64,000 nt of DNA. It comes from Glandiceps talaboti (Eukaryota > Hemichordata > Enteropneusta > Spengelidae). A model generated the notes under the pieces. That model had not been told where the DNA came from, did no database searches, and worked only from the letters and a program-made list of their open reading frames with translations. Shown one piece after another: positions 1 through 10,690 of the stretch (positions are counted from its first letter, which is position 1; every line of letters starts with the position of its first letter). Both the position numbers and the translations under genes were made by a program. The stretch lies in the NCBI RefSeq assembly GCF_964340395.1, contig NC_135567.1, positions 11,024,484 to 11,088,483 on the forward strand. Reading direction: 5' to 3'.

Positions 1-380
1 TTTGAGTACAGCAGCCCCCTTTCATATCATTACAGTGATTTTCTATTCTTCATCAATATATTCAATTTTATTGGTGTTTTCGAGGATGTGCATGGTTTAG
101 TGAACTGTGCACTATAGGTAGTAGTTCATCATTTTGAATCTGATAGGGAAGGGATTTCAGGGATAGTTGACCAGTAGAGGCGCCGGGAATGAGTTCATGA
201 GTTCTGATTTAGATGAAAGACAGAAAAAGGGGGAATAACGTCTCCCCAATCCCTTTCTCTAAAATAATGAAATCTTATCTCCTTTTCAGTTAAATACTTA
301 TTTTGTGCATTTCAATTTTGAACTTGTTGAGAGTTTTATAATAGCACAGCCAAAATGTTGTTGTGGCCACTATTACAATT
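1..380. other. Non-coding AT-rich flank
   Basis: No open frame, repeat or RNA gene that I can support. It lies directly 5' of the gypsy pol remnant and could hold the degraded gag or LTR of that element, but no LTR partner was found on the far side of the element. Confidence 0.4.
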
Positions 381-2870
381 TTTTTCGTAAAAAATAATTT
401 GGGCCAGTGAATGAGGATACAGTTACGTTGAATGGTATAACGTGCAGTGCCTTAAATGATACTGGTTCCCAGATTACATCAGTGACTGATGTTTTTGTTT
501 CCCAGCACCCTGAACTATCTCAGCAACAATTAAAGTCTAGCAGTGTTGCTATTGAAGGGGCTACCGCTCACTTGGTACCTTATGTAGGGGTGATTGATCT
601 TAACCTTGAGTTCCTTGGTCAACAGTTCAAAGGAGTCCCTGCGTTTGTTGTTCCCACTACCGAGTATTGGACGAGAGTGCCATTGCTTGTTGGTACAAAT
701 GTTATTCGAGCAAGTCGTGACCACCTTAAAAGTACTCGTGGTAGGAGTTATCTGAGTTTGGTGAAAGGGGAGTCTGTGGTGTGGTATGATGCTTTCAGGC
801 AAACAGGAAAAGCAGAATGTGGTGACAAAAGTGGTCGTGTTGGATGTGCCAAATATACTGGACGGCGTCCTATACTGGTACTATTCCACCAGAAAGTGAG
901 ATGCATGTTAGTTGTCGTGCCCCCAGAGCACTTGGGGATGTACCATATACAGTAATGGTGGAAGGACCAAGGTATCAGAGTAAAGGAGCTGATTTGGTTA
1001 TCGGTAGAAGTATTGGAACAGTACTAGATGGCCATGTTGTAGTAAGAGTATGCAACTTGTCTGCAAGACCTGTGAAGATTCACCACAACACTACTCTAGC
1101 AGATCTACACATTAATGTACAAGTACAAGATACTTTGTCCAGCGGTCAAGATCCTAGAGTGACTAAAGTGTCGAAACAATGTGATGTCAATGGTGATGAC
1201 ACAAACAATCGCAAAGGTCGTGCAGCAAAGCGGAATTCAGATGGTAACAGCAAAGGCAGTCTGCATCACAGATCAAGACCACCAACTAGGATACAGTGCA
1301 TGATATCTGTGGTGTAGATCTGACTAATGCAGCCACTGAGAGTCCTGGGCAGCTCAAGAAGTTGCAAGATTTACTACGTCGTAATATTGATGTGTTGTCT
1401 CAACATCCTTTGGACTGTGGTTGTACATCTACAGTGCAACATGAAATACCACTTGTGGATGACATACCCTTTCGTCTACCTCACCGAAGGATACCACCTT
1501 CACAGTATCAGGATGTTTTGCAACACATCAAAGATATGGAAGCTACTGGTGTGATTCTTCCAAGTAAGTCACCCTTTGCCTCACCAATAGTGGTGGTACG
1601 CAAGAAAGATGGTACTCTGCGTATCTGCATCGACTACACAAATCTGAACTCGCAGTCCATCCGTGATGCCTACCCCTACCAAGAATGGATGAAGCACTGG
1701 AGGCTCTTGGCAAGTCTAAGTATTTCTCATCTCTAGATTTAACATCTGGCTACTGGCAGGTGGAGGTTGCTGAAAAGGATCGTCATAAGACAGCTTTCAC
1801 AACTCCCATGGGTCTATATGAGGCAAATCGCATGCCGTTTGGTCTCCAGAACTCTCCAGCCACGTTTTCCAGATTAATGATGTCCTGTTTGGGTGATCAG
1901 AAATTTTCAACTGTCCTTATATATCTAGATGATATAGTAGTTTTTCTGAGTCCTTTGAGCAGCATTTGGCCACGTTACAACTTGTGTTTGATCGTCTGAG
2001 ACAACATGGATTAAACAAATGCCATTTCCTACAAAGTGAAGTAAAATACCTTGGACATGTTGTGAGTGCAAAAGGAGCTAACACTGATCCAGAGAAGATA
2101 GAGAAAGTGAGGGAATGGAAAAGACCTACCAACTATAACGAGGTTTTGAAGTTCTTAGGGTTCTCTGGCTATTACCGCAAGTTTGTCAAAGGCTATTCAC
2201 AGATAGCAGCACCCTTGAACAGACTTACATCTGGTGATTCCAGAAAGAAGAAGGGTAAGAAGAAGGTACAGGAAAGACCAGCATTTATATGGACAAGTGA
2301 ATGTGAGCATGCCTTTCAACAGTTGAAAGAGAAGCTGACCACAGCACCTGTATTGGGATTTCCAGATTTCTCCCTCCCATTTACACTGCAAACAGATGCT
2401 TCTATAGATGGATTGGGCACTGTCCTTGCACAGACTCAAGAGGGCCATGAGTGGGTTATCGCATATATGCAGAAACGCGTTACCCAGCCCATAAGCTTGA
2501 GTTCCTGTGTTTGAAGTGGGCAGTGATGGACAAGTTTAAGGACTATCTCTATGGAAACAGATTTACTGCATGGACTGATAATAATCCTCTCGCATATGTA
2601 AAGACCACAGCCAAACTTGATGCTCCTGGCCAACGTTGGATATTACAGTTGGCAATGTTTCATTTTGATATCAGATACCGTCCTGGCAAAAGCAATGCAA
2701 ATGCTGATGGCCTGTCAAGAATGCCAAGAGAAGATGTTGCAGCCACACTTGACATCGTTAGTGCAACTATACGAAAGAAAGAGTGTGAACCAAGTAAAAT
2801 GATAGTCTGGAGCAGAAGCCAATGCATGGTATCCAAGTCCTACCAGGAATATCTCCACTGGAGTTAAACC
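380..2870 (+). pseudogene. Ty3/gypsy retrotransposon pol remnant (protease, RT, RNase H)
   Basis: Decayed pol polyprotein of a Ty3/gypsy LTR retrotransposon, spread over several frames. The first frame (407-955) carries an aspartic-protease-like active site, Asp-Thr-Gly after Leu-Asn, at residues 18-20. A shifted frame (844-1317) continues a linker. 1296-1736 and 1685-1999 hold reverse transcriptase, with the fingers motif (SPFASPIVVVRKKDG), the LDLTSGYWQ segment and the catalytic YLDD at about 1920-1935. 1966-2514 holds the RT connection (FLGFSGYYRKF) and the start of RNase H (TDAS). 2451-2867 holds the end of RNase H (YRPGKSNANADGLSRMP). At least four frame changes separate the pieces, so no full product is possible. 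Integrase, gag and LTRs are absent after 2870. Assignment to Ty3/gypsy is firm; the sub-clade is not determined. Confidence 0.93.
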
Positions 2871-3060
2871 TGGCACAGGAGCAGGATTAAGCCATTGGTA
2901 AGGTGTTAATATGGAAACAAGAGACGTGTTGATCAAGTGATGGAATTATGATTTGAACTGATGGGTTGGTACATGAGTACTGCTGGGTATATCATTTAGG
3001 TACTAGTTGGTAAATAAGTAGGTAGGTAGATAAGTAGACTTATTATTGACTAATGGCATG

Positions 3061-3122
3061 ATTGCATGATTGTATGATTGATTGATTTATTGATTGATTG
3101 ATTGGTTGGTTGGTTGGTTGGT
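3061..3122. repeat. (GATT)n / (GGTT)n microsatellite
   Basis: Imperfect TGAT/TTGA and GGTT tetranucleotide runs directly 5' of the SINE at 3123. A matching GATT/GGTT run follows the SINE at 3399-3467. The element therefore sits in, or generated, a tetranucleotide tract on both sides. Confidence 0.9.
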
Positions 3123-3400
3123 TACAGGGTTGTCGGTGGCAAAGTCGTTAAACCACTTGCCTCTTACCACTGTGGTCGGGGTTCGAACCCCGTTCAGGGT
3201 TCGAATAAATTTACCACGCTGTAAGTAAGAAGAGTGTCGTTCAGTTTGACTCTACCGAACAACGCAGGTTTTCCCCGGGTACTCCGGTTTCCTCCTGTAT
3301 TAACACTGAACCCATGAGGGATGGCCCTCACTGGACTTCTTGGGAGACAAGTGTTTATATGCTTAAAGAACTATCCAGTATAAATAAAGATTATTATTAT
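3123..3400 (+). mobile_element. tRNA-derived SINE
   Basis: Short interspersed element with a tRNA-like head. An A-box-like stretch (TGGCAAAGTCG) is followed about 40 bases later by a near-consensus B box (GGTTCGAACCC). This head is followed by a non-tRNA body containing a CCGGGTACTCCGG stretch and a 3' end with AATAAAG and an ATT repeat. It has no coding capacity and would depend on LINE machinery. The anticodon region does not form a usable tRNA, so it is not a functional tRNA gene. Similar bodies occur in several marine invertebrate genomes (recalled, not searched). Confidence 0.8.
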
Positions 3401-3435
3401 TGATTGATTGGTTGGTTGGTTGGTTGGTTAGTTGG

Positions 3436-3467
<32 letters not shown>
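3399..3467. repeat. (GATT)n / (GGTT)n microsatellite, 3' flank of SINE
   Basis: Perfect and near-perfect TTGA/GGTT repeats following the ATT-rich tail of the SINE. Confidence 0.9.
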
Positions 3468-3611
3468 CAAAGACTCAAAGGGCCAAGTGGCTGACATGAT
3501 TGTTGTAAATTAATTCTAGGAAACCTGTAATGACGATATTTTATATCCCTTCTAAGTTTAGAATGAGTAACTCCATTTCTTTGAAAGTCAGAAAGGAACA
3601 CCCTTAACTGT

Positions 3612-3768
3612 TTTTATTACAAATTTCGGCAGGTTTATTACACATTTTTTCTGAAATTTATTTCAAATATCGGCTATATTTATTACATTTGTCGTTCACA
3701 GAATGTATTACAAATGTCGTCAGTTTATTACAAATATCGACAATTTATTACAAATTTCGGTTGTACAT
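3612..3768 (+). repeat. Short minisatellite, TTTATTACAAATNTCG units
   Basis: About seven degenerate copies of a 20-25 base unit, consensus TTTATTACAAATNTCG, starting near 3613, 3633, 3657, 3679, 3704, 3724 and 3745. No coding potential is seen. It lies in the presumed 3' part of the mosaic gene's intron or downstream region. Confidence 0.8.
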
Positions 3769-3895
3769 AGCCTGTGGATGACCGATGGCATTGACAGTTA
3801 CACAGTGAAAAGATTAGAAGCGTGCAACATAGCCCTATCATGTAGTCCCAAACCTGGATGGGATTCATGTTGAAATGTTCATGTGAAAATTCGTC
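3767..3895 (+). mobile_element. Fragment of the dispersed element found in the giant inverted repeat
   Basis: This stretch resembles 58860-58985 (and its mirror near 53230-53355). Both contain a TAGCCTGTGGA start, a GCGTGCAACAT block and a TAGTCCCA block in the same order and spacing. It is an older, more diverged copy of the non-tRNA part of that element. Confidence 0.6.
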
Positions 3896-3958
3896 TATAT
3901 AAAGAGAGAGTCTCTGGGAGCAAATCTTAGCCTTGAAATATTAGAAAATAATACATAC

Positions 3959-4081
3959 CCCTTTCACATTTCGTACCACCGAAACCAATCGGGCAAATGC
4001 AGACAAAACTATCGAAAACTGTTAAACATGTGCCATCGTTTTGGCATGTTTGATAAGTACAAATATCAGTAGCTGGGAAAT
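3959..4081 (-). CDS. EGF-like domain exon of the mosaic gene
   Basis: A 123-base exon encoding one complete EGF-like domain. The six cysteines are in the order and spacing of the family: DIC, QTC, GTC, FVC, CIC, TKC, with the typical CPIGFGG turn between Cys5 and Cys6. The minus-strand acceptor is a TTTGCAG just before 4081 and the donor is GTATGT just after 3959. The exon starts after codon base 1 and ends after codon base 1 (phase 1-1), as is classic for shuffled EGF exons. It joins in frame to the kringle exon at 5453-5698 (the split codon gives Asp). No calcium-binding EGF signature is seen. Next exons should lie left of the window. The domain is certain; membership in the same transcript is inferred from frame, strand and order. 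Confidence 0.88.
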
Positions 4082-5159
4082 CTGCAAACAGATGAAGGCA
4101 TAATTCTCTTTAACATGAAATCATAGAATCACGACGTGTTGATCCTAGGTCAGGAATGTTTTAAGATGTAATTATACATGTTACCTCCATAGTCGCCATT
4201 TTCTCTGCAAAACTAAGCTATACGGACATTTGAATGCTGTTAGCCATAGAAAACTAAATGAAACAATCATCAGTTGCATGACGGCATTTTTGTGTATGTT
4301 TATCAAATATTAGAGAGCCTTCAGTGATTTCAAGGGGGAGTGGTGGCGAAAATCAGACCCGGGGTTTTACATAACAAATATTAACCTCCCCCGACTCTGG
4401 TGTGCTAAAATGTGAACCTCTCCCTTCAACATTCTTTTTCTAAGACATGACCACATCCACCACCCCTGTTTAAGGAGTTTAAAACTTTGGTTTATGTCCT
4501 AGAATCAATTGTAAGAACTTAATCCAACCGCTACCAGCATTTTGAAACGTTTAAAGGCATTCACTCCAAACTGCTGCCACCATGGTAATGTGTGTGAAGG
4601 CACTATATTGATCTATACATGTGTTTAAAACTTATTGGCTGATTTATAGGCCACACATTCCCACTGATTAGATTGCCATATTCCCAACACTTACGGGACC
4701 GAGATCAACATCGCCTAAACATTATCCCCGTATTTTACCCAAACTTTATGGCAAAATTTTTTGGAACAGATGTCACTAATTAAATTAATGATTTAAGCCA
4801 CTTCTGCAATCCTGTGAAAGTTGTTGGCCTGGAATATGCAAGTCACTGGTTTCAGCTCTGTTGCTGTTATCGTTAAGAATGACCAATGTCCTAGGGCAAG
4901 GATTAATCCACAATTGTATCCAGTAATCAAGTTGTGTTAAGTGAGGTTACTTTATGAACAATATTATCCTATGTGTTTACAGTGACAGTAATGGTATATG
5001 AAATTTGAGAAGAAAGTTATACGAGGCCGCTTCGCCCATTTATGTCAGTAGCAGATTGGCATAACAGTTTCACAACTCTGTGATCCTAATTTTATAAGGT
5101 GAGGCACTTTAAATATGTTTGGCAAACTTACATCTACTCAACATATCTAGTAACAAACA
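4082..5159. other. Presumed intron between kringle and EGF exons (5' part)
   Basis: AT-rich sequence without a supportable open frame, RNA or repeat family. By the gene model it is intronic. Confidence 0.5.
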
Positions 5160-5409
5160 GATACAACCCTTGCAACAATTGTCTAAATATTCTGCTGATC
5201 AGGACGTAGTTGATATCAGTGGACAATTTAGACTGGCTTTGAAGTTGCCAAAATGTCTTCTCTGTATCACATTGTCAAATGATATACATTGATGCAAAAA
5301 CAGCAGTCTGGGTCTCTCATGCATGTCCATGCTATGTTCTTATCAGTTTGTTTATTATATGGCAATATTGACTAACTTCCACAGACACAACTATTGCAAG
5401 GGTTGTAAC
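5160..5409. mobile_element. Possible MITE with 23-base terminal inverted repeats
   Basis: The stretch 5160-5182 is the reverse complement of 5387-5409 at 20 of 23 positions, around the core ACAACCCTTGCAA. The 204-base interior has no open frame. Target-site duplications are not clear. The right terminus lies about 40 bases from the kringle exon's donor site. Confidence 0.45.
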
Positions 5410-5452
5410 ATATGTTCATCAGTTTGGTGATTTTGCACCACCAACAACTCAC

Positions 5453-5698
5453 CACAGGTACCCTTTGGTCCGATGTTACACTCCACTAAGTATTTGTCAT
5501 CTAAACAGTATACACCAGATAGGTTTAGATCATCTAACTTCAAACCACGGCAGAAATTATCAATCAAACCAAAGACATGTGTCCACGCTCCCATTGTATC
5601 TGTCGGCCAAAGACTACATGGTTTGCCTTCCGCATTATGTCGTATGTCGCCACGGTAGTCACTGCCATTATCTTCCCAGTAACATTCCCCTATACCTC
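5453..5698 (-). CDS. Kringle domain exon of the mosaic gene
   Basis: A 246-base exon encoding a complete kringle, a disulfide-looped extracellular module used for protein or ligand binding. It has the six expected cysteines (ECYW, KPCSLW, NFCR, VYC, VECNI, GTC) and the diagnostic strings NGSDYRG, CSLWP and NFCR. The C1-C2 spacing of 21 is normal for the family. The region that forms the lysine-binding site in plasminogen kringles is shortened and lacks the usual WCY; here it reads VYCLDD, so lysine binding is not predicted. The acceptor is a pyrimidine-rich tract ending CTGAAG before 5698, and the donor is GTGAGT after 5453. Phase is 1-1. It joins in frame to the F5/8C second half upstream (Gly codon) and to the EGF exon downstream (Asp codon). 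No stops occur. Confidence 0.92.
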
Positions 5699-6747
5699 CT
5701 TCAGATTAAAAAGGAAACATCATAAGTGACCATTGACATCTGCAACCCTCTACATTCTCAGTTCGAGTCATTGCCTCTATCGACCAGGCACTACAGAATG
5801 TCACTCTCCGGAAAGAATATTTAAGAATCCATTTAACCAGACGCTATAAGCATTATAAATTCTGAATCATAATCCCCTTCAGTATTTAGATGTTTATGTA
5901 ATTTTTGCCATATTCTAATGTCATTTACACTCATCTTTTTTTCGTATGGATAAAAGTATTTTAGTTTGCAGTTGTGTACCTTTTTTTGCATGCAAATTGT
6001 ATGATTGACTCTTTTGGGTGAAGGTAATAGAAAGTCCATTTGAGAAATGGAAGTTAGTATATTGAATTCAATATTGAATGAGGAAACAAAACAAGATTAG
6101 TCTAAAGTTTGTGTTTTCCGATCTTATTGTACGTAAATGTAAGTAAAAGTTGTATGGGCAGAAAGCGTGATTTTAAATAGTTTTTTTCCTTCATGCTATG
6201 GGTGTTGATGGAGTGGCATGACTAGCTAAAATGTCCTTTATTGAAATCTGCATGGCATAAAACAAAAAAGGAAGAAGAACAAAAACAGTTTGCCGTCTTG
6301 AAGTGTTGGTAGCGAAACAGGCCAGACCACATTAGGCATGTGATCAGGGGAGAAAACAGTCTGGAAAATGCAATAATGTAATAGATGGGGGAAAATAAGA
6401 TGACATTCAAGAATAAGGTTGTCTGCGGACATCAATGAATTCCAAGTAAGCGACAGGTGACAGGCGGCTAAAAGATCTCAGAACTATGAACCGTAAAGTT
6501 GTTCATAGCTGTGTGACGAGGGTCAGCTCTGATCGAAAACATTCAATAGTGACGGACTGACTGAATGAGTGACACACAGTATTCCCGAAGAGACGTGAAA
6601 GGAAATAATCCATAGCAAAGCCTTAGGTTTTCATTCCTACTCACAATAATTGTTGGATGACAAAATTATCAATCTGAAAGATATCCTAGAACCTTTTGGT
6701 TACTAAACCATGAATACTTTGTTTGTCCGTGAACAGAAAATCATACT
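5699..6747. other. Presumed intron, no recognised features
   Basis: AT-rich; open frames here are short and unrelated to known families. Intronic by the gene model. Confidence 0.5.
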
Positions 6748-6903
6748 TCTTGTAGGATTCCTGTCTAAAGAGCTCTATACATATGGTATAATGAATTTTG
6801 GTTAGCAAATTACCAGATACATACTTCTTATAGGATTCCTGTCTAAAGAGCTCTATACATATGGTATAATGGATGATTTTGGTTAGCAAATTACCAGATA
6901 CAC
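6748..6903. repeat. Two-copy tandem duplication, about 80 bp
   Basis: Two adjacent copies of a segment containing AGGATTCCTGTCTAAAG, CATATGGTATAATG and AGCAAATTACCAGATACA. They differ by a few bases and a small indel near the middle. Confidence 0.9.
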
Positions 6904-8021
6904 TTTAAATTACTGAAAATGGAAATGGAAAATTAACTATGCAGTGTATTGTATTATGTTTTGAGAACAGAATGTCTTTTTTCCAAGAACAAAAAAGAAT
7001 GATTCCTATCACTACATTTGAGGGTGGGGGGGGGGGGTTCAGTGTTTTTATTTTGTTATTTGTCAGAGGGGGTTGGTTGTTTTGTGGATGAATTGCAGGG
7101 AGGGGTTCATTATTTTAAAGTACAAAATGAACAACAAAACATGAGCCCATCCCGGCCGTAAAAAACTGATCGATCATAAAACTGAGATTCTGTCATGTGC
7201 ATGTCCCAAAATAACAAGTGCAAGTAGTTATTAAAATGGAGGGCTTTCTACAGTACAGTGTTGTACATATCGCTTTTAAATTTGCCGTCAACGTCGCAAG
7301 GTTTTATTATTTTATTATTTTTTGTATCGTTTGTCAGCAATTAATAATAATGAGTATAACGCCCTGCCAGTAGGAGTACTAATTACTATAGACCTGGGTG
7401 CAATTCATTCCGTTTGCATATAACACCAAGTCGTGAATCTACTAGACTGACCTACAAGTTGTTCCTCTATTGTGGCTCTGTCCTTTGAGCAAGCAGTGGC
7501 TCGGGAAATTTTAACAAAGTAATCGACCATTTGAACTGAGCATAATTCTACCATATCAGAAGTACAGGAATCGAATGATATAATTATAATAAACGTTCAT
7601 ATTAAATGTATAGTAAGGTATTTGAAAGGAAACAACATGTATATAGGCTTACAATATTGTATGATGAAGACAGTCATCGACTAAAGTAACAAATTTGCAA
7701 AGATATGAAAAGTAAATTTGTCCTACTATTTCTGTCTTGTCAACTCTAAAATGCTGTCACCATAATTCCATTTTTAAATTTATTTATTGACGTTTATTGA
7801 TGCAACCTTATTTGTAATAGGTAAACTTTAATTGAAATGTCGTGTCCACATAATGTGAAGGTGAATTATTTCAAAGTCAAAGTACACACTGTGCAAACCA
7901 AAGAAATTATATGTTGACCCATTTGTGTAAGAAATTTGCGTAAGAAATAAACCAAAAGAAATTAGGAAAACAAGCAAGCAGAGCTGTTTGGGCCGCTAGG
8001 TAGAATGTATCAAATACTTAC
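6904..8021. other. Presumed intron with a short G run
   Basis: Contains a poly-G tract at about 7023-7038 and AT-rich sequence. No exon with convincing splice borders and domain content was found. Confidence 0.45.
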
Positions 8022-8246
8022 CATATGTTGTAAACACCTCTAATTCTTTGATGACAATATCAATTACCCGGTAGTATATAAACATATCAATACAATTAGA
8101 CAGATAATTCAGTCCACAATACCATTGGATCCAGACACTTTTGTCGATATTATTAGTAACTGGAGTTGTCGGCTCTTTTACAGTGGTACCACAAAGCAAT
8201 GTGATCGCTTGAACGTAAATTATTGGGTAATATCTAAATGTTGCAT
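8022..8246 (-). CDS. Second half of an F5/8C-like (discoidin/fucolectin) domain
   Basis: A 225-base exon, phase 1-1, with a TTACTTGTAG acceptor before 8246 and a GTAAGT donor after 8022. The protein has FRYYPIIYVQAI, then LLCGTT, WYCG, and ends DIVIKELEVFTTYG. A closing strand of the type hydrophobic-x-Leu-(Cys/Lys)-Glu-Leu/Val-Glu-Val is the usual end of F5/8C and fucolectin domains, jelly-roll modules that bind sugars or lipids. Cys-Gly followed later by a second Cys also fits the fucolectin branch. Joined to the exon at 10177-10476 the border reads DRDSYATFRYY, a plausible strand-loop. It could be mistaken for the last helix of a receptor because of the NYLSNCIDMFIY string, but exon length and phase argue against that. 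Family assignment is by pattern only. Confidence 0.6.
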
Positions 8247-8337
8247 CTACAAGTAAAGGCACTGGGTATCCACCAGTCATGAGGCACATACAAAAAATGG
8301 CGGAAAGTGTATTATTGTAAAGTTAAATGTTGTACTG

Positions 8338-8408
8338 TTGTTATTGTTATTGTTATTGTTATTGGTGTTGTTGTTGTTATTGCTATTGTTATTGTTATTG
8401 TTAACGTT

Positions 8409-8441
<33 letters not shown>

Positions 8442-8443
8442 CA
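8338..8443 (+). repeat. (TTG/TTA)n trinucleotide microsatellite
   Basis: Imperfect TTATTG and TTG repeats of about 100 bases; part of the presumed intron between the two F5/8C-like exons. Confidence 0.95.
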
Positions 8444-8844
8444 ACAGTTATAAATCATGTTAAGCGATTAAAGCATATTATAGCACATCGTTTTTATAAA
8501 CACTTCCTAATTGGCTGAGACTGTATCACGTGGTATAGAATATTGACCCATAAAGAACATTCATATATGGATACTAGTCTCGTTCTATTTCCATAGATCA
8601 CTATTCATGTCACGTGAAAGTCTTATCAAGAATACGATTTGACTATGTAAATGATATGTGCCTGAAAATATGCTCTTATTATCTGACTTTTTCTTTAACT
8701 AGTAGACGTCATATTACCCCTTGTACTGTTTTCAACAGCCATTAACTGCCAACATGGTTTATATGTGTACTCAAAGCCCGGAAATAAGTATTAGTCCGTT
8801 GGCCGACCCTCCTAATTCTGTCACATTGTTGTAGGGGGTCTTGG

Positions 8845-9545
8845 TGTCTACAAGATCTTTGCAGATATAATTTGTATATATTATGCTAATACCAAATTTA
8901 AAATGTTCTACAAAAAATGTTTGCACATGTGTAGTAAATTTGACCAAAACTGTCTTTTTTTTAAAACTTTTTTTCATCCACAATTAACATTTGTGCCAAC
9001 AATCTTGAGGTCTCCAAGATCTTGGTAGATATTTATTGTTCATGTTATCATTATAACAAATATGGATACTTGTAAATAAATAAATGATATTAAATATTTG
9101 GTAAATTTGACCAAAATGCATTTTTTTCCCTTTTTTAACCCAAAATCAACAATTTTGAAAAAGGTCTCCAGTCTACAAGATCTTAGTTGATATTCGTAAC
9201 TTATAGCAATCAAATACTGAAAATGAGTTTTTTATGGAAAATGATATATAGTAGATATATAGTATATTTAGTAGATTTGACCAAAAATGTCATTTTAAAA
9301 CTTTTTTTCACCCAAAAGATCTTGGGAGATATTTATTGCTTATTTTATCATTATAACATATATGGATACTTGAAAGAAAATTAGTATCAAATATTTGGTA
9401 AATTTGACCAAAAATGTCATTTTTTCACCCCAAATCAACATTCTTGAAAAAGGTGTCAAGTCTACAGGATATTAGTTGATTATTTTACTTATAGTAATCA
9501 AATACTGAAAATGAACATGTTTATGGAAAATGTTATCACATATAT
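8845..9545. repeat. Diverged tandem repeat, 140-170 bp units, about five copies
   Basis: Recurring blocks start with a (C)AAGATCTT-like string near 8851, 9018, 9177, 9317 and 9465. Each is followed by GATATTTATTG or a variant, an AATATTTGGTAAATTTGACCA block and a run of T. Two alternating unit types are visible (one with ATCATTATAACA, one with TATAGCAATCAAATACTGA), suggesting a higher-order dimer. Intronic by the gene model. Confidence 0.8.
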
Positions 9546-10176
9546 ATTATGTATTATATTGTGTTATTTTGTTTTGTGAACAATAATGTAAATCCTAATA
9601 AAACATTGTGTGGTTCCCATTACGCTCAATTTTAGAATAGGTTGGGTAGCTATTCTTTTTATTTTATGATATTTTCTTTCTGTATGAATGTCTAATTCAG
9701 GTTTTCCATTCCTTTTCCAAACAGTTTCTGTGTTGTTTATTTCTTCCTATTAGATGTACCGCCGTTACAGATTGGAAGAACAGTTTTATTTTTCTCTTAA
9801 GGTTGATGTCAGTTTCCGCATCTAGAATTTTCTGTGAAACTTTGCAATTTCTGTGGTTTATTATTTTCATCTCGAGTACAGCTTTACGGTCGGCAGTGAA
9901 AACCTAGGTGGGGTCGGATAACCGGAAACAAACAACTAATTGTTTATGCCAATATCGATAAAAATACACTCAATGTTAATTTCATAATAGTTAATGGCGA
10001 CCTTGTTAGAAATTAATTTATTTCATTTTATTTACTAAAAAAACATGTCAATTTTTACAGCTTATGCTACTTTTACAAATACGATAATTATTTTAATATA
10101 CTGATGGACACAACAAAGTCAATTATATTTGAAACAAAAACTATCCGGATAAAAAGTATGTAAAGTGAATACGTAC
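9546..10176. other. Presumed intron, AT-rich, no recognised features
   Basis: No supportable exon, RNA or repeat; includes long A/T tracts near the F5/8C first-half exon. Confidence 0.45.
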
Positions 10177-10476
10177 AGCTATCTCTATCCGTTAGCAGTC
10201 TGATGCTGTGAATAAAGATTGCATTTAAAAAATGGAGACGAAGTAGCGGAATGTAGTAGTTGGTTTGGCATGTTTCGAAAGCTAGCCAAGACAGGTGATG
10301 GGGATATATATCTCTTGTTTTGAAGTCAATTTCCTGAAAACGTAGAATGGCACTGTCTATGGTGGCATCCATACCAATATCCTCCGTGTTCGTCTGTAAA
10401 ATACCATCGATCAAACTGCGGAAATTTAATAAACTGGAAGTATCGATTGATGATTTCGGAGCTACATTATAAAGAC
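10177..10476 (-). CDS. First half of an F5/8C-like (discoidin/fucolectin) domain
   Basis: A 300-base exon, phase 1-1, with a pyrimidine-rich acceptor ending TTTTGCAG before 10476 and a GTACGT donor after 10177. The 99 complete codons have no stop. The order SSIDTSSLLNF, LIDGI, LSWLAFE, NYYIPLLRL, then FIHSIRLLTDRD resembles the first half of a galactose-binding-like jelly roll. In that family a Ser-Ser motif and a DG motif are followed by an aromatic strand (W-x-V-x-L) and an I-x-x-I-x-hydrophobic-x-x-R-D strand. The tail continues in frame into 8022-8246, which carries the expected closing strand. If the assignment is right, the combined domain is longer than usual (about 150 residues). A SINE lies about 40 bases upstream of the acceptor. 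Confidence 0.58.
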
Positions 10477-10514
10477 CTGCAAAATATCAGAGAGAAAACT
10501 ATGACCATATATCA

Positions 10515-10690
10515 CTTTGTGGTTGGCAAAGGGTTAGAGATGCCGGTTTGGAATCAACAGGTTGCAGGTTCGAACACTGTCGCTGCAGTTTGTTTCTGAA
10601 TGGCAAGATTTGAATTACGACTGCCTCAGTCAGCCCACCTGTATAATTTAGGACCTGATAGTACAACGGTTGCAATGTGAATGTTTTACT
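10515..10690 (+). mobile_element. tRNA-derived SINE (second family)
   Basis: An A-box-like TTGGCAAAGGG is followed about 40 bases later by a B-box-like GGTTCGAACAC. The tRNA-like head then passes into a short unrelated body. The arms do not pair as a functional tRNA. Its body differs from the SINE at 3123, so it is a separate family or subfamily. Confidence 0.65.

Noticed and set aside
407-2870. An endogenous retrovirus with envelope
   Set aside because: The pol fragments are of the Ty3/gypsy type. No integrase, envelope or LTRs were found.
3123-3210. Functional tRNA gene from the A and B boxes
   Set aside because: No cloverleaf: the anticodon and acceptor arms do not pair, and the sequence continues into a SINE body. 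The same applies at 10515 and 58582.
7996-8289. Reading the 8-kb exon as the last helix of a rhodopsin-like receptor (NYLSNCIDMFIY resembles an NPxxY region)
   Set aside because: The exon is only 75 codons with phase-1 borders, has a Cys-Gly and a closing ELEV strand, and joins in frame to the F5/8C-like first half. No other receptor helices are nearby.
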